This document shows, in pieces, positions 1 to 7,990 of a stretch of 64,000 nucleotides of DNA; position 1 is the stretch's first letter; every line of letters begins with the position of its first letter. Source of the DNA: Uliginosibacterium paludis (GTDB taxonomy: Bacteria > Pseudomonadota > Gammaproteobacteria > Burkholderiales > Rhodocyclaceae); assembly GCF_039631355.1 (NCBI RefSeq), contig NZ_JBDIVF010000005.1, positions 128,875-192,874 on the forward strand, read 5' to 3'. The notes under the pieces are model-generated. The model was not told where the DNA came from, made no database searches, and worked only from the letters and a program-made list of their open reading frames with translations. Both the position numbers and the translations under genes were made by a program.

Positions 1-528
1 CCGGTGACCACCAGCAACTGCTCGAACAACTACGGCCCCTACCACTTCCCCGAGAAGCTGATCCCGCTGATGATCGCCAATGCGCTCGCCGGCAAGGCCC
101 TGCCCATCTACGGCGACGGCCAGCAGATCCGCGACTGGCTCTACGTCACGGACCACTGCAGCGCGATCCGCGCCATCCTCGCCAAGGGCAAGGTCGGCGA
201 GGTCTACAACGTGGGCGGCTGGAACGAGATGCCCAACATCGAAATCGTCCAGACCCTCATCAAGTTGCTGGACGAACTCTCGCCGCGTGCCGACGGCAAG
301 TCCTACGCCGAGCAAATTACCTACGTCACCGATCGCCCCGGCCACGACCGCCGTTATGCGATCGACGCGCGCAAGATCGAGCGCGAACTCGGCTGGCGTC
401 CGGCCGAAACCTTCCAGACCGGCATCCGCAAGACTGTCGAGTGGTATCTCGCCAATCAGGACTGGGTGGCCAACGTACTCAATGGCAGCTACCGCGAGTG
501 GCTTGCCAAGAACTACGAGGCGCGCTGA
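1..528 (+). CDS. rfbB: dTDP-glucose 4,6-dehydratase, C-terminal part (5' end outside window)
   Basis: The enzyme converts dTDP-glucose to dTDP-4-keto-6-deoxyglucose, the second step of dTDP-L-rhamnose synthesis in the cytoplasm. The reading frame is open from base 1 and holds about 175 residues of a family usually near 350, so the N-terminal Rossmann fold and the catalytic YxxxK lie upstream of the window. Family motifs visible are NCSNNYGPYHFPEKLIPL at the start, then DWLYVTDH and YNVGGWNE of the substrate domain. It is followed 4 nt later by rfbD and then rfbA, the usual rhamnose operon company. The frame is intact, so the truncation is only the window edge. Confidence 0.93.
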   Translation, partial: PVTTSNCSNNYGPYHFPEKLIPLMIANALAGKALPIYGDGQQIRDWLYVTDHCSAIRAILAKGKVGEVYNVGGWNEMPNIEIVQTLIKLLDELSPRADGKSYAEQITYVTDRPGHDRRYAIDARKIERELGWRPAETFQTGIRKTVEWYLANQDWVANVLNGSYREWLAKNYEAR

Positions 529-532
529 TTCC

Positions 533-1492
533 ATGGCCTCTCGAATCCTCATCCTCGGTTGCGGCGGTCAGGTCGGCTGGGAGCTGCAACGCGCACTCGC
601 CCCCCTCGGCGAAGTCATCGCACTCGACTTTGACAGCACCGACTACTGCGGCGACTTCAGCCAGCCGGAAGCCGTGGCGCAAACCGTACGCACGCTCAAG
701 CCTGACGTCATCGTCAATTCGGCCGCCCACACCGCCGTCGACAAGGCCGAAAGCGAAGCCGACTTTGCGCGCCTGCTCAACGCCACGACGCCGGGTGCGG
801 CGGCACGGATTGCCAAAGAGATCGGCGCGCTGCTGGTGCATTACTCCACCGATTACGTCTTCGACGGCAGTGGGGACGCCGCGCGCGATGAAACCGCCTC
901 GACCGGCCCGCTCAGTGTTTATGGTCAGACCAAGCTCGAAGGCGAACAGCTGATCCAGCAAAGTGGCTGCCGCCACCTGATCTTTCGCACCAGCTGGGTC
1001 TATGCCGCACGCGGCGGCAACTTTGCCAAGACCATGCTCAAGCTGGCGAGCGAGCGCGACACGCTCAAGATCATCAGTGACCAGATTGGCGCCCCGACCG
1101 GTGCCGATTTTCTGGCCGACGTGACCGCGCACGCCGTGAAGCAATACCTGAACACTCAGCGCTCAGCACACAGCACCCAGCACTCCGCCGAAGCTGGCAG
1201 CACTCAGAACTCAGCACCCAGCACTGATTTTCCCTACGGCCTTTATCACTGCGTGGCCGGTGGCGAGACCAGCTGGTACGACTACGCGCAGTTCGTGTTT
1301 GCGCAAGCCCGCAAGGCCGGGCGCGAACTCAAGGTGCAGGAAGTCAGCCCGATCCCGACCAGCGCCTACCCGACGCCCGCTACGCGCCCGCTGAATTCGC
1401 GCCTGTCGACAGCCAAACTCCAGCAAGCCTTTGGCCTCACCCTGCCGCATTGGCAGCGTGGCGTCGCCCGCATGCTCACCGAAATCCTCTGA
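533..1492 (+). CDS. rfbD: dTDP-4-dehydrorhamnose reductase with a repeat-encoded insert
   Basis: RmlD/RfbD reduces dTDP-4-keto-rhamnose to dTDP-L-rhamnose with NAD(P)H. The 319-residue product starts at the ATG just after the rfbB stop. It has the nucleotide-binding GCGGQVG near residue 8, STDYVFDG near 105, and the catalytic YxxxK in YGQTKLEGE near 128. Between the NAD domain and the conserved GLYHCVAGG segment (about residues 208-232) lies a Ser/Thr/Gln/His-rich stretch encoded by imperfect heptanucleotide repeats. It is absent from the typical protein and probably forms a surface loop. The frame is kept across the insert, so the enzyme is probably still made. It sits between rfbB and rfbA in the same operon. 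Confidence 0.93.
   Translation: MASRILILGCGGQVGWELQRALAPLGEVIALDFDSTDYCGDFSQPEAVAQTVRTLKPDVIVNSAAHTAVDKAESEADFARLLNATTPGAAARIAKEIGALLVHYSTDYVFDGSGDAARDETASTGPLSVYGQTKLEGEQLIQQSGCRHLIFRTSWVYAARGGNFAKTMLKLASERDTLKIISDQIGAPTGADFLADVTAHAVKQYLNTQRSAHSTQHSAEAGSTQNSAPSTDFPYGLYHCVAGGETSWYDYAQFVFAQARKAGRELKVQEVSPIPTSAYPTPATRPLNSRLSTAKLQQAFGLTLPHWQRGVARMLTEIL
1153..1228 (+). repeat. Imperfect CACTCAG heptanucleotide repeats inside rfbD
   Basis: Five adjoining 7-mers occupy 1153-1187 (CACTCAG, CGCTCAG, CACACAG, CACCCAG, CACTCCG). After a 13-nt interruption, four more occupy 1201-1228 (CACTCAG, AACTCAG, CACCCAG, CACTGAT). Three units equal 21 nt, so blocks of three keep the frame, whereas gain or loss of one unit would shift rfbD out of frame. 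The translated stretch is Thr/Gln/Ser/His-rich, unlike the rest of the protein. Confidence 0.85.
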
Positions 1493-1506
1493 GAAAGCCC
1501 ACGAAC

Positions 1507-2406
1507 ATGACTCTGCCCTCGAACAAGTCCCGCAAGGGCATCGTCCTGGCCGGCGGCTCCGGCACCCGCCTGCATCCGGCCACGCTGGCGCTCTCCAAGC
1601 AGCTGATCCCGGTGTATGACAAACCGATGATCTACTACCCGCTGTCGGTGCTGCTCTTGGCAGGCATCCGCGAGATCCTGATCATTTCCACGCCGCAGGA
1701 CACGCCGCGCTTCCAGCAACTGCTGGGCGATGGCAGCCAGTGGGGCGTGTCGCTCGAATACGCCGTGCAGCCGAGCCCGGACGGACTCGCCCAGGCTTTC
1801 ATCATTGGTGAGCAGTTCGTCGGCGATTCGCCCTCGGCCCTGGTGCTGGGCGACAACATTTTCTACGGCCACGACCTCGCCGGCCGCCTGAAGGCGGCCG
1901 ATGCCCGCAGCAGCGGCGCCAGCGTGTTTGCCTATCCGGTGACCGATCCCGAGCGCTATGGCGTGGTGGAGTTTGACGCCAAGGGCCAGGCGGTGAGCCT
2001 GGAAGAAAAGCCGAAGCAGCCGCGCAGCCGCTATGCGGTGACCGGCCTCTACTTCTACGACACCCAGGTCGTCGAGTTCGCGAAGAACCTCAAGCCCTCC
2101 GCGCGCGGCGAGCTGGAGATCACCGACCTGAACCGGATTTATCTGGAGCGTGGCGAGCTGGACGTGCAGCTGCTCGGCCGGGGGGATGCCTGGCTGGACA
2201 CTGGCACGCATGACAGCCTGCTCGAAGCGAGCCAGTTCATCCAGACTCTGGAGAAGCGCCAGGGGCTGAAGATCTGCTGCCCGGAAGAGATCTGCTGGCG
2301 TAATGGCTGGATCAGCGACGCAGCGCTTGAAGCGCACGCGAAGCGGCTTGGCAAGAGCGGCTACGGTCAGTATCTGTTGCAGATCCTGGGCGAGAAAATC
2401 TATTGA
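1507..2406 (+). CDS. rfbA: Glucose-1-phosphate thymidylyltransferase
   Basis: RmlA/RfbA joins glucose-1-phosphate and dTTP to dTDP-glucose, the committed step of dTDP-rhamnose synthesis for O-antigen or exopolysaccharide. The 299-residue length matches the family (about 290-300). The N-terminus has the nucleotidyltransferase signature GIVLAGGSGTRLHPAT followed by SKQLIPVYDKPMIYYPLS. LGDNIFYGHDL near residue 117 carries a metal-binding Asp, and EEKPKQPRS and WLDTGTHDSL follow. The start is the ATG after the rfbD stop (14-nt gap); longer in-frame extensions would run into rfbD. A strong terminator follows, so this is the last gene of the operon as seen here. No rfbC is in the window. Confidence 0.95.
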   Translation: MTLPSNKSRKGIVLAGGSGTRLHPATLALSKQLIPVYDKPMIYYPLSVLLLAGIREILIISTPQDTPRFQQLLGDGSQWGVSLEYAVQPSPDGLAQAFIIGEQFVGDSPSALVLGDNIFYGHDLAGRLKAADARSSGASVFAYPVTDPERYGVVEFDAKGQAVSLEEKPKQPRSRYAVTGLYFYDTQVVEFAKNLKPSARGELEITDLNRIYLERGELDVQLLGRGDAWLDTGTHDSLLEASQFIQTLEKRQGLKICCPEEICWRNGWISDAALEAHAKRLGKSGYGQYLLQILGEKIY

Positions 2407-2419
2407 GCTTCCGCTGAAG

Positions 2420-2463
2420 GCCGGGATGCTTCGGGTGCCGAGTCCGAAGCATCCCGGCTTTTT
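2420..2463 (+). terminator. Rho-independent terminator after rfbA
   Basis: A perfect 15-bp stem (GCCGGGATGCTTCGG with CCGAAGCATCCCGGC) and a 9-nt loop are followed by TTTTT. It ends the rhamnose operon, and the opposing GGDEF gene also finishes just beyond it. Confidence 0.93.
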
Positions 2464-2569
2464 GTCTCAGCGCTTGTGCTTCCGGATTGGACGACTTCTG
2501 ATGACGCCGACGCACGCTCCGGTCGCGGCTTGAGCGTGTCGGGGCCTGACCCCTTTCAAGCCCTGGCAG

Positions 2570-4474
2570 TTACTGCGCCAGGCTGAATGCAACGCCGTTT
2601 CCACCCGCCTTGCGGGCCTGTTGTGTGGCGCGCTGAGCCGCGTTGAACAGCGTTTCGGCGGTGCGAGCGTGCTGCGGGAAGAGCGAGACACCGTAACTGA
2701 GGCTGATGCCGATGTGACGGTTATGGATGACGAAATCCGTGCTCAGTGCGCTGCGGATTTTTTCAAGCACGATGTGCACATCCTGCTCGTCGCTCAGATG
2801 GGGCAGCAGGATCATGAACTCGTCCCGACCCAGATGGGCGACCGTGTCCGAATCCCGGATGGATTCCGAAATGCGGTAAGCCACTTCCTGGATCAGCTTG
2901 TTGCTGACCGTCTGGCCGAAGTTGTCGATGAGGCCCTTGTAGTTATCGATGTTCGTGTGGATCAGGGCCAGGGTTTCGCGCTGGCGCTTGACCAGGCGCA
3001 GGCTCTGCTGCAAGCGGTCGAAGAACAGCGTGCGGTTGGGCAGGCCGGTCAGCGCGTCGATCTGCGGCATGTCCTGCAGCTTGTCGTGCACCGTCTTGCG
3101 TTCGGTCACGTCGCTCATCGTGCCGATCATGCGCGCCGCCGCACCCGCGATCGTGCGCTGCGTCACCATGCCGCGTGCCGCAATCCACCGCCACTGACCG
3201 TCTTCGCCCTGCATGCGGTGCTCGCTGGCGTATTGCGTGCTGCGGCCTTCGAGGCAGGCCTGCATCGCGCTGCGCTCGCCGGCTTCGTCTTCCGGATGGA
3301 TGCGGGCTTCGGCCGCCTTGCCGTCCGACATGCCGAGAATCCCGTCGCAACGCGGCGAGAAGCTGACCTTGCCGGTGCGCACGTCCCAGTCCCACACCCC
3401 GTCGCCCGAGCCTTCGAGTGCGAAGCGCCAACGTTCTTCCGACTCGCTCAGCGCTTCGTTCAGGCGCTCCGTCTCGAGCTGGGCGCGGCGGCGGCTGGTG
3501 GTCAGCGTCATGGTGATGAAAAACAGCAGGGTGGCCAGCACCAGCCCCAGCAGCCCGAAATACTTGGCCGGGTTGCCGCCGTCACGGGCGAGGAAGCCGG
3601 GCAGGGCAGTAACGCGCGCCGTCCAGGTCTGAGTGCCGAAGCTCAGGGGCTGCTCGGATACCAGCAAGGATTGGCCTGCCGCAGGAGTGGATTCAGCGAC
3701 CGGGTAGATCGCGTTCGTCTCCCCGTTGGCGCTGCTGCGGACGAGGCTCAGCGCGAGGTCGGGCGGCAGTCCCTTGAGTGCCTGTGCCACCCAGGTTTCC
3801 AGAGAAAAGCTGGCGACAACCCAGGCTTCGATGCTGGTGCGCCGCTCGTTTGCGTTCTCCGCGACCTGTCCGGAGGAAAAGACCGGCGCCACCATCACGA
3901 AGCCGGGAATCTCTCCGCCCGCGCTGGTGTGCAGGCGGACCTGGCCGGAAATCCGGGCCTCGGCGGTGTCGCGGGATTCGGTCAGCACTTCCTGATGACC
4001 GGGGTCTGCCAGCAGGTCGAGCCCGGCGGGAAGTCCGGGCTGGTTGCCAGGCCCTTGTGAAAGCGCAACCGGCGCATAGAGCGGGCGTTCGCCAGCGGGG
4101 CGGATGGCGAAATCGGCGAGCCCCCGCTGGACCTGACTGGCGACAAAGGTCTCCCGCTGCTCGGGCAGGATCAGCGGGGCCAGGCTGATGGCATGAAGAC
4201 CGGCAGGGGCGTGCTGGCGCAGGCGCGCTTCGAGGAAGCCGGCGAGATTGCCTTGCGGGCTGCTCCGCCGATAGGCCGACACCGCATCCAGTACGCCATT
4301 GTCTTCATCGAGCTGACGCTTCAGGGCGCGCACGACCTCGCCGGCCGCAGCATTGAAACGCTCTATTTGATGTCGTTCATAGGCCGCGTTGAGCTGGAAG
4401 CAGCCCAGGGCGGTCAGCACAAGGGCCAGCACGCTGCACAGCGCGGGAATGAGAAAGGAGTTCAAGCGATTCAT
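2570..4474 (-). CDS. Membrane CHASE-PAS-GGDEF protein with degenerate cyclase site
   Basis: The 634-residue product has TM1 at about residues 4-27, a periplasmic CHASE-like sensor domain (about 30-285), TM2 near 305-325, a PAS domain with PAC (about 341-460) and a C-terminal GGDEF domain (about 470-634). The family makes cyclic di-GMP at the inner membrane. Here the active-site signature reads GRDEF (residues 549-553), the first metal Asp of the usual DxD is Asn (NID, about 508), and the usual KxxND guanine-site Asn is Ile (KGLID). The expected second guanine-contacting Asp is also Asn. The protein is therefore probably not an active cyclase and may act as a sensor or GTP-binding regulator. 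I chose the ATG ten codons inside the longest frame, which would need TTG. Transcription converges on rfbA. Confidence 0.85.
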   Translation of the reverse strand: MNRLNSFLIPALCSVLALVLTALGCFQLNAAYERHQIERFNAAAGEVVRALKRQLDEDNGVLDAVSAYRRSSPQGNLAGFLEARLRQHAPAGLHAISLAPLILPEQRETFVASQVQRGLADFAIRPAGERPLYAPVALSQGPGNQPGLPAGLDLLADPGHQEVLTESRDTAEARISGQVRLHTSAGGEIPGFVMVAPVFSSGQVAENANERRTSIEAWVVASFSLETWVAQALKGLPPDLALSLVRSSANGETNAIYPVAESTPAAGQSLLVSEQPLSFGTQTWTARVTALPGFLARDGGNPAKYFGLLGLVLATLLFFITMTLTTSRRRAQLETERLNEALSESEERWRFALEGSGDGVWDWDVRTGKVSFSPRCDGILGMSDGKAAEARIHPEDEAGERSAMQACLEGRSTQYASEHRMQGEDGQWRWIAARGMVTQRTIAGAAARMIGTMSDVTERKTVHDKLQDMPQIDALTGLPNRTLFFDRLQQSLRLVKRQRETLALIHTNIDNYKGLIDNFGQTVSNKLIQEVAYRISESIRDSDTVAHLGRDEFMILLPHLSDEQDVHIVLEKIRSALSTDFVIHNRHIGISLSYGVSLFPQHARTAETLFNAAQRATQQARKAGGNGVAFSLAQ

Positions 4475-4632
4475 GAGGTGAGGTGCCTGCGGGGATGCTT
4501 GCAAGTAAATATGACAAATCTATCAAAATCGCGAAGGGTTGAAGCGTTATTCCGTCACTCCCGGCGCTATTCCGATGCTGCGGAGATTGTCAGCGATCCG
4601 GTAGGGGCTGCGTAGGAATCAACCCCCTTGTC

Positions 4633-4648
4633 CGTCTGCGCGCAGACG
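4633..4648. promoter_or_regulatory. Perfect 16-bp palindrome in the GGDEF-pectinesterase spacer
   Basis: CGTCTGCGCGCAGACG is a perfect palindrome in the 443-bp spacer between the divergent GGDEF and pectinesterase genes. A dimeric regulator could bind it, but no consensus is recognised. The rest of the spacer shows no gene; from about 4715 to 4845 it is markedly AT-rich against a GC-rich background. Confidence 0.35.
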
Positions 4649-4808
4649 TCGAAAGCCGCTTCCAAAGGGGCTTTACGCGCTTTTCGCTGTCTCTGCGTCC
4701 TGAGGATAAAGCTTGTTCGTAGGGGTTTCTACCAGTGTAATTTTTGCGTCACAAATTTGTGCTTTTTGATTGTGCTGGCGTTTTTTCTTCATTGTTTTGA
4801 TGTTTTGG

Positions 4809-4852
4809 TATCGGTAACAATGCTTGTTATCGGTCACAAAGACGGCTGATAT
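4809..4852 (+). promoter_or_regulatory. Candidate operator and promoter of the pectinesterase gene
   Basis: TATCGGTAACAA (4809-4820) is repeated as TATCGGTCACAA (4828-4839), one centre-to-centre step of 19 bp. The overlapping GGTAACAATGCTTGTTATC (4813-4831) is an inverted repeat with one mismatch. TTGTTA (4824-4829) and TGATAT (4847-4852) lie 17 nt apart and could be a weak sigma-70 promoter overlapping the operator. This arrangement suits a repressor of a substrate-induced gene, but the regulator is unknown. Confidence 0.4.
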
Positions 4853-4917
4853 CCGGTCGGATCCGATCCGTCTGGCTGTAGCGCACCAATACAAGAAGCA
4901 GTGAAGGAGACTCAAAC

Positions 4918-6828
4918 ATGGCATCACCCGTCAAGGCTGGCCTCGTGCCGGCAGTCCTGTTCGCATCCATCCTGGCCGCATGTGGCGGTGGAGGGGGCGG
5001 TTCTGACGGAACTTCGTCGTCGAGCGCGGCGTCGAGTTCGTCTTCGAGCAAGGCGTCGTCCTCCGCGGCCTCGAGCGTGACATCTTCTGCAGCATCGAGC
5101 GCGGCTTCGTCCTCGACGGCTTCGAGCACTGCCTCGTCTTCCAGCGCGGCTTCATCATCCAGTTCGAGCACGGCTTCAGGGGCACTGGTCCCCGCGAATG
5201 GTGCCACCGCGGCCTATACCGATACCCGTCTCCAGATTACCTTCGACTCCGTGCCCACGCTCGGTTCGAGCGGCACGATCAAGGTCTACAAGGCCAGCGA
5301 TGATTCTCTGGTCGATACGATCAGCCTGAACGTGTTCAGCACGGGCAGCACGATCGCATCGCAATACACGGCAGCGGTGCTGGCGCAATACAACACGCAG
5401 ACAGCGGTGTCGACGGCCAATACCGAGATCGACAAGCTCGGCAATGGTGCGGGCTCGGCCTTGACTCAGTGGCGCTGGATCTTCTACAAGCCGGTGAGCA
5501 TTTCCGGCAACACGGCCACCATCCGTTTGCATGACGGCGTGCTGAGCCCCAACACGGCGTACTACGTCCAGATCGACAACGGCACACTGTCTGGCACCTA
5601 TAAGGGCTCTGCCTTTGGCGGAATCACTGACAAGACAAGCTGGGCGTTCACGACGCGTTCCTTGCCGACGGTGTCGGCCAGCGTGACGGTGGATGATGAC
5701 GGTGACACGGCGGACTTCCGCACCGTGCAGGGCGCCATCAACTGGGTGACGAGCAAATGCGGGACGGCCGGGTCCGACTCCAGCTGTACCGATATCAGCG
5801 TCCCGAAGACCATCACGCTGAAAAACGGAACGTATGACGGTGAGATGTTTGTCCGCAACATCAACAACCTCATCATCCAGGGCGAAAGCCGCGCCGGGGT
5901 GCTGGTGCGCTCCGAGAACTTCGACCAGTACAACCCCGGAACAGGAGGCAGCACCACCGCGGCGGTCTACTCCACCCTGGCTGGAAGCGTAACGGGTGCG
6001 ACGGGCGCCACGACGAGAACGCGCCTCAATGGTGGTCGCGCCGTGCTGCTGGTCGAGAATGCCGACTTGCTCAAGCTGACGAATTTCACGCTGCAGAATA
6101 CTCACGTGAAGAACGTTTGGGAGGGTACGACGGCCAGCATGAGCAACCAGGCCGAGACGATCTATTTCAACAGCGGCTCCTTGTCCGGCGGTCGTCTGAT
6201 CGCTACCTACATGAACTTCTACAGCACCCAGGACACGATTCAGACCAAGGGCTGGGCGTGGATCTACCAGTCGCTGGTCAAGGGAGATGTGGACTTCATC
6301 TGGGGCGCTGCCTACGCGATCCTGCTTGAGGAAAGCGAGCTGCGGACCATCGTCGATACCACCGCTCCGACTTCTGGCGGCTATGTCACGGAATCCCGGA
6401 TGGCCTATGGCTTCCCCGGCATCGTGGTGCTCAACAGCTCTTTGACACGGGATTCGGGCGTGCCGGATGGCGCGACCTACCTCTCGCGTCAGGCCAGCAA
6501 CTTCACCGGCTATTGCACGACAGCCACCACGACCGGATCTCTTGCGAACGCCAACTACGGCTGCAACAACGTGGCTTACATCAATACAAAGATGGATGGT
6601 CACATCGCTGCGGCGGGCTGGTACTCGCAGAGCACCCTGCCGATGCTGCCGACCGCCACCACTGGCTATCGCGAGAGCGGTACGACGACGCTGACCGGGG
6701 GCGCGGTGGACCTGAGCAGCCGTCTGGCGACCTACTCCAGCAGCTCCGTTGATCTCACCGGGCTGGACACTCGCAAGGAAGTGTTTGCCCAGTGGAACAG
6801 CAGTACGGGCTGGACGCCGACGCCGTAA
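4918..6828 (+). CDS. Lipoprotein pectinesterase (CE8) with Ser-rich linker and N-terminal domain
   Basis: It removes methyl esters from pectin, preparing it for pectate lyases or polygalacturonases. The 636-residue product starts at the ATG behind GAAGGAG. It has a lipoprotein signal peptide with lipobox LAAC (Cys22), then a Gly run and a Ser/Ala linker of about 60 residues (29-87). An Ig-like domain follows (about 90-245) and then a pectinesterase beta-helix (about 252-636). Active-site elements are STQDT (Asp439, acid/base), GDVDFIWG (Asp459, nucleophile) and ESRMAYG (Arg494). The linker suggests that the enzyme is tethered to the outer membrane and reaches outward. The gene is monocistronic, with its own terminator; an oligogalacturonate lyase gene lies 37 kb away. 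Confidence 0.92.
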   Translation: MASPVKAGLVPAVLFASILAACGGGGGGSDGTSSSSAASSSSSSKASSSAASSVTSSAASSAASSSTASSTASSSSAASSSSSSTASGALVPANGATAAYTDTRLQITFDSVPTLGSSGTIKVYKASDDSLVDTISLNVFSTGSTIASQYTAAVLAQYNTQTAVSTANTEIDKLGNGAGSALTQWRWIFYKPVSISGNTATIRLHDGVLSPNTAYYVQIDNGTLSGTYKGSAFGGITDKTSWAFTTRSLPTVSASVTVDDDGDTADFRTVQGAINWVTSKCGTAGSDSSCTDISVPKTITLKNGTYDGEMFVRNINNLIIQGESRAGVLVRSENFDQYNPGTGGSTTAAVYSTLAGSVTGATGATTRTRLNGGRAVLLVENADLLKLTNFTLQNTHVKNVWEGTTASMSNQAETIYFNSGSLSGGRLIATYMNFYSTQDTIQTKGWAWIYQSLVKGDVDFIWGAAYAILLEESELRTIVDTTAPTSGGYVTESRMAYGFPGIVVLNSSLTRDSGVPDGATYLSRQASNFTGYCTTATTTGSLANANYGCNNVAYINTKMDGHIAAAGWYSQSTLPMLPTATTGYRESGTTTLTGGAVDLSSRLATYSSSSVDLTGLDTRKEVFAQWNSSTGWTPTP

Positions 6829-6854
6829 GCTGGCGGGTTTCATCCTGACAGTCG

Positions 6855-6879
6855 CGGCCGGGGCAACCCGGCCGTTTTT
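6855..6879 (+). terminator. Rho-independent terminator after the pectinesterase gene
   Basis: CGGCCGGG, loop GCAA, CCCGGCCG, then TTTTT. It separates the pectinesterase gene from pyrC. Confidence 0.9.
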
Positions 6880-6903
6880 CTTTGGGGCTTGGCGGCACGC
6901 AGC

Positions 6904-6909
6904 TAGAAT
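6904..6909 (+). promoter_or_regulatory. Probable -10 box (TAGAAT) of pyrC
   Basis: TAGAAT lies 34 nt before the pyrC ATG, giving a short leader of about 28 nt. The leader contains GCGGG and CCCGC, which could form a small stem. No good -35 is visible. Confidence 0.45.
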
Positions 6910-6943
6910 GCGGGCGGACGATTTTCCCGCCTGAAAGACACCC

Positions 6944-7978
6944 ATGCAGACCCTGACGATCACCCGCCCCGATGACTGGCACCTTCACCTGCGCGATGGC
7001 GCAGCCCTGCCGATGACTGTGGCCGATGCCGCGCGCCGCTTCGGGCGCGCGATCATCATGCCGAACCTGCGCCCGCCGGTGACTACCGTGCAGCAGGCGG
7101 CGGCCTACCGCGAGCGCATCCTGGCGGCGGTGCCGGGGGGGCTCAAGTTCGACCCGCTGATGACGTTGTACCTGACAGACAACACCTCGCCGGACGAGAT
7201 CACACGGGCGAAGGATTCGGGCTTCATTCATGCGGTGAAGCTCTATCCCGCCGGCGCGACCACCAATTCGGATGCCGGGGTGACGTCGATCGAGAAGGTT
7301 CATGCCGTGCTGGCACGCATGGAAGAGCTCGGTCTGGCCCTGTGCGTGCATGGCGAGGTGACCCATGGTGACGTTGATATTTTTGATCGCGAGTCTGTCT
7401 TTATCGATCGCGTACTGGCGCCGCTTGCGCGACGCTTCCCGCGTCTGCGTACGGTCTTCGAGCACATCACGACCCGCGAGGCGGCGCAGTATGTGAGTGG
7501 TGCCGGTGAGCATGTGGCGGCCACGATCACGGCCCATCACCTGCTGATGAACCGCAACGCGATTTTTGCGGGTGGCATCCGTCCGCACCATTATTGCTTG
7601 CCCGTGCTCAAGCGTGAGGTGCACCGTCAGGCGCTGGTCGAGGCTGCAATTTCCGGCAACCCGCGCTTCTTCCTGGGCACCGATTCGGCGCCGCACGCCA
7701 AGAGCACCAAGGAGGCCGCCTGTGGCTGCGCCGGCTGTTATACGGAGCACGCCGGTATCGAGTTGTACGCCGAGGCTTTCGAGCAGGCCGGTGCGCTGGA
7801 TAGGCTGGAAGCCTTTGCCAGCTTCAACGGGCCTGACTGGTATGGCCTGCCGCGAAATGCGGACACGATCACGCTGGCAAAGGAGGCGTGGACGGTGCCC
7901 GCTACGATTGATTATCTGCCGGGCGACCCGGTCGTGCCGCTGCGTGCGGGCGAGACGGTGGCCTGGAAACTGGTTTGA
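6944..7978 (+). CDS. pyrC: Dihydroorotase
   Basis: PyrC closes carbamoyl-aspartate to dihydroorotate, the third step of de novo pyrimidine synthesis. At 344 residues it matches the E. coli-type (class II) enzyme. Zinc and active-site motifs are DDWHLHLRDG near residue 10, the carboxylated-Lys region HAVKLYPAGATTNSD near 97-111, CVHGEVTH near 133, FEHITT near 173, and FFLGTDSAPH near 242 with the catalytic Asp. The start is the first ATG after a TAGAAT -10 box. A small lipoprotein gene follows 12 nt later and is probably cotranscribed. Confidence 0.96.
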   Translation: MQTLTITRPDDWHLHLRDGAALPMTVADAARRFGRAIIMPNLRPPVTTVQQAAAYRERILAAVPGGLKFDPLMTLYLTDNTSPDEITRAKDSGFIHAVKLYPAGATTNSDAGVTSIEKVHAVLARMEELGLALCVHGEVTHGDVDIFDRESVFIDRVLAPLARRFPRLRTVFEHITTREAAQYVSGAGEHVAATITAHHLLMNRNAIFAGGIRPHHYCLPVLKREVHRQALVEAAISGNPRFFLGTDSAPHAKSTKEAACGCAGCYTEHAGIELYAEAFEQAGALDRLEAFASFNGPDWYGLPRNADTITLAKEAWTVPATIDYLPGDPVVPLRAGETVAWKLV

Positions 7979-7990
7979 GGATTGCCTCAT

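Noticed and set aside
2541..2553. GGGGCCTGACCCC considered as a dispersed REP-like element
   Set aside because: Only a single short copy was noticed in the window, next to a better terminator; nothing shows it is a repeat family.
2621..4060. 479-codon open frame opposite the CHASE-PAS-GGDEF gene
   Set aside because: It lies fully antisense to a protein with recognisable domains and has no family motifs; such frames are common in GC-rich DNA.
5010..5180. Ser/Ala-codon repeats considered as a CRISPR-like or tandem repeat array
   Set aside because: There is no fixed repeat and spacer length; the pattern is explained by the low-complexity Ser/Ala linker of the pectinesterase.
5176..6963. 595-codon open frame opposite the pectinesterase gene
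   Set aside because: The plus-strand frame has a lipobox and all pectinesterase catalytic motifs; the antisense frame has neither motifs nor a ribosome site.
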